DNA from: JBJYIN01 sp046237015
GTDB taxonomy: Bacteria > Pseudomonadota > Gammaproteobacteria > Enterobacterales > Enterobacteriaceae
Reading direction: 5' to 3'
NCBI RefSeq assembly: GCF_046237015.1
Contig: NZ_JBJYIN010000017.1
Location: 42,775-106,774 of the forward strand
DNA length: 64,000 nt
Shown here piece by piece: positions 63,075 through 64,000 of the stretch (its first letter is position 1; the number at the start of each line of letters is the position of its first letter). The notes below the pieces were generated by a model that saw only the letters and a program-made list of their open reading frames with translations, searched no databases and had not been told where the DNA came from. Made by a program: the position numbers and the translations under genes.

Positions 63075-63111
63075 GTGGCATGCACTTACAATAGAACAAG
63101 GTGCATGCCAC
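63075..63111. promoter_or_regulatory. Perfect inverted repeat in a divergent control region
   Basis: GTGGCATGCAC (63075-63085) and GTGCATGCCAC (63101-63111) form perfect 11-bp arms 15 bp apart, between the Icd-like gene and the YnfO-like gene. Arms contain GGCATGC palindromic cores. A paired operator for a satellite regulator is the likely meaning. Confidence 0.65.
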
Positions 63112-63120
63112 TTTCAAGCA

Positions 63121-63148
63121 TTGATTGCATTTATTTTTCGCATATACT
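63121..63148 (+). promoter_or_regulatory. Promoter of the YnfO-like gene
   Basis: TTGATT (63121-63126), 16-bp spacer, TATACT (63143-63148), immediately downstream of the inverted-repeat operator pair. Confidence 0.6.
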
Positions 63149-63178
63149 GAATGCCACCAATATAACGGAAAAGCAGAT

Positions 63179-63367
63179 ATGGCAACGGGCTCAAGAAATA
63201 ATAAATCGCAACAGATAGTATCTCGCGTACCTCTTGATTTGATTGATGAACTTGAAAAATTGAAAGAAGAAGGTGAAAGTACAGCCGGTTTTGTGGTCGC
63301 CTCAATAAAGGGTGAGATCAAGCGCCGCCAGCGTAAACAAGCCCGTGATACGGAACCTAAAGACTGA
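63179..63367 (+). CDS. YlcI/YnfO-family small protein
   Basis: A 62-residue protein, ATG at 63179 preceded by GGAAA. The sequence MATGSRNNKSQQIVSRVPLD plus LIDELEKLKEEGESTAGFVV and a basic C-terminus (KRRQRKQARD) matches the YlcI/YnfO family of lambdoid and P4-like elements, which looks like a ribbon-helix-helix DNA-binding protein. It is the only plus-strand gene in this part of the element and may bind the nearby inverted repeat. Confidence 0.78.
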   Translation: MATGSRNNKSQQIVSRVPLDLIDELEKLKEEGESTAGFVVASIKGEIKRRQRKQARDTEPKD

Positions 63368-63446
63368 TCCTTTCCCCAAAAAGCCAGTGTATAAAGCTTG
63401 CTAACATCAATGGATGATAAGGCGATATCACTGTAGGTAGCGCTTC

Positions 63447-63668
63447 TCATGATTTCCATTCCCCACGCTCAGCGATCCGCTGGCTGATCCACTCGTCGAT
63501 CTCACTTTCAACAAAGGAAATTGCACGTTCCCCGATCTTAATCGGTTGGGGAAATGCCTTTTGTGCCAACTGCTTATAGAGCCATGATTTACTACGCTGG
63601 ACGCGACGCAGCACCTCTTTTGAAGAGATCAAGGATGCTTGGTTGTCCTGAATATTTCTGCCTGCCAT
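63447..63668 (-). CDS. alpA: AlpA-family regulator
   Basis: A 73-residue AlpA/Vis-like helix-turn-helix regulator (LISSKEVLRRVQRSKSWLYK, AFPQPIKIGERAISFVESEI, DEWISQR). This family activates or represses integrase and satellite genes in P4-like elements. Transcribed toward the primase-helicase series. Part of the regulatory head of the element. Confidence 0.9.
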   Translation of the reverse strand: MAGRNIQDNQASLISSKEVLRRVQRSKSWLYKQLAQKAFPQPIKIGERAISFVESEIDEWISQRIAERGEWKS

Positions 63669-63938
63669 ATCGTTACCTCATCGTGCTTGCTGGTATATGG
63701 CGGAGTTTAGAAGTGTACAAATCGGGATTCTAGCAAGAATAAAATCCATTAAAATAAAATAAATTCCATTGAAATATTCTTTATTCCGTTAAGTTAACAA
63801 AGGAAATGAAAAAACAAACCATCAATAAATCAAATAGTTAAAAACAATTTAAATGAACGAACTACGGAATAGTGCGGAATGCTGCGCAATACGAAGCTAC
63901 ATAAAATAAGCCGCTAAAAGCGACTAGAAGTATATAGC
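63669..63938. other. AT-rich upstream region of alpA
   Basis: Non-coding sequence between alpA and the heptamer repeat with direct AT-rich stretches (TAAAATAAAATAAATTCC). It should contain the alpA promoter. No gene was seen, and the integrase expected in such elements is not in the window. Confidence 0.4.
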
Positions 63939-64000
63939 TATTGGTTATTGGTTATTGGTTATTGGTTATTGGTTATTGGTTATTGGTTATTGGTTATTGG
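63939..64000. repeat. Heptamer microsatellite TTATTGG, at least 8 copies
   Basis: After a partial unit (TATTGG, 63939-63944), eight perfect TTATTGG units run from 63945 to the last base of the window, so the array is cut and longer in the genome. Confidence 0.9.

Noticed and set aside
62794..63459. Upstream extension of the 62608-62793 gene frame to a 283-residue protein
   Set aside because: The extension runs over the Icd-like and YnfO-like genes and the operator region; an inner ATG overlapping its neighbour fits the gene series.
63939..64000. CRISPR-like array at the window end
   Set aside because: Units are identical 7-mers without spacers; this is a simple tandem repeat.

Overview
The window looks like chromosome of a soft-rot enterobacterium of the Pectobacterium type. 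This is inferred from very close resemblance of the housekeeping genes (gntR, edd, yjcE, ghxP, lpxP, csp, cbpA/cbpM, an azuC-like small gene) to enterobacterial proteins, from two ERIC elements, and from a Tad pilus locus plus a giant adhesin. No rRNA or tRNA gene was found.

Region 1 (1-6.75 kb): a gluconate-type unit. A GntR-like repressor (cut by the window start) faces a TRAP transporter (DctP-DctQ-DctM), followed by edd (Entner-Doudoroff dehydratase). The edd upstream region carries a perfect-looking CRP site, a GntR-type operator and, between these and the gene, an intact 127-bp ERIC element. The arrangement suggests sugar-acid uptake through a TRAP system feeding the Entner-Doudoroff route.

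Region 2 (6.8-22.7 kb): the most unusual part. Four overlapping or nearly abutting genes encode an outer-membrane TolC-like lipoprotein, a periplasmic HlyD/RND-type adaptor, a GAF-domain/HlyD membrane protein and an M50 site-2-protease/HlyD fusion. Upstream on the same strand lies a 3229-residue LEPR-type adhesin built from four beta-propellers and repeated Ig/cadherin-like modules. There is no ABC ATPase and there are no RTX repeats, so this is not an ordinary type I system.

Region 3 (22.7-37.7 kb): a complete Tad/Flp pilus locus in canonical order (flp-tadV-rcpC-rcpA-rcpB-tadZ-tadA-tadB-tadC-tadD-tadE-tadF-tadG), preceded on the same strand by a response regulator/sensor kinase pair with a strong Fur-box match upstream. 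tadG ends 58 bp before the adhesin start, so pilus, adhesin and exporter may form one ~28-kb surface-attachment unit.

Region 4 (38-53.8 kb): antiporter yjcE; a catabolic cluster (UroD-like gene broken by an amber codon, membrane dipeptidase, PotABCD-like ABC transporter, carboxylesterase); ghxP with a PurR-like site; a CRP-controlled pair of tiny ORFs, the second AzuC-like; lpxP; a cold-shock gene; a di-Mop molbindin; cbpA-cbpM.

Region 5 (about 54-64 kb): an AT-rich P4-like satellite or integrative element, cut by the window end. It has two overlapping Ogr/Delta zinc fingers, a coiled-coil protein, a ribbon-helix-helix regulator with repeated operators, a KAP-type P-loop NTPase behind a 7x8-bp repeat (possible defence cargo), an 11-copy iteron array next to a primase-helicase, several small satellite genes, a YnfO-like gene and AlpA. 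A heptamer repeat runs into the window end. The integrase was not seen and is probably beyond the edge.
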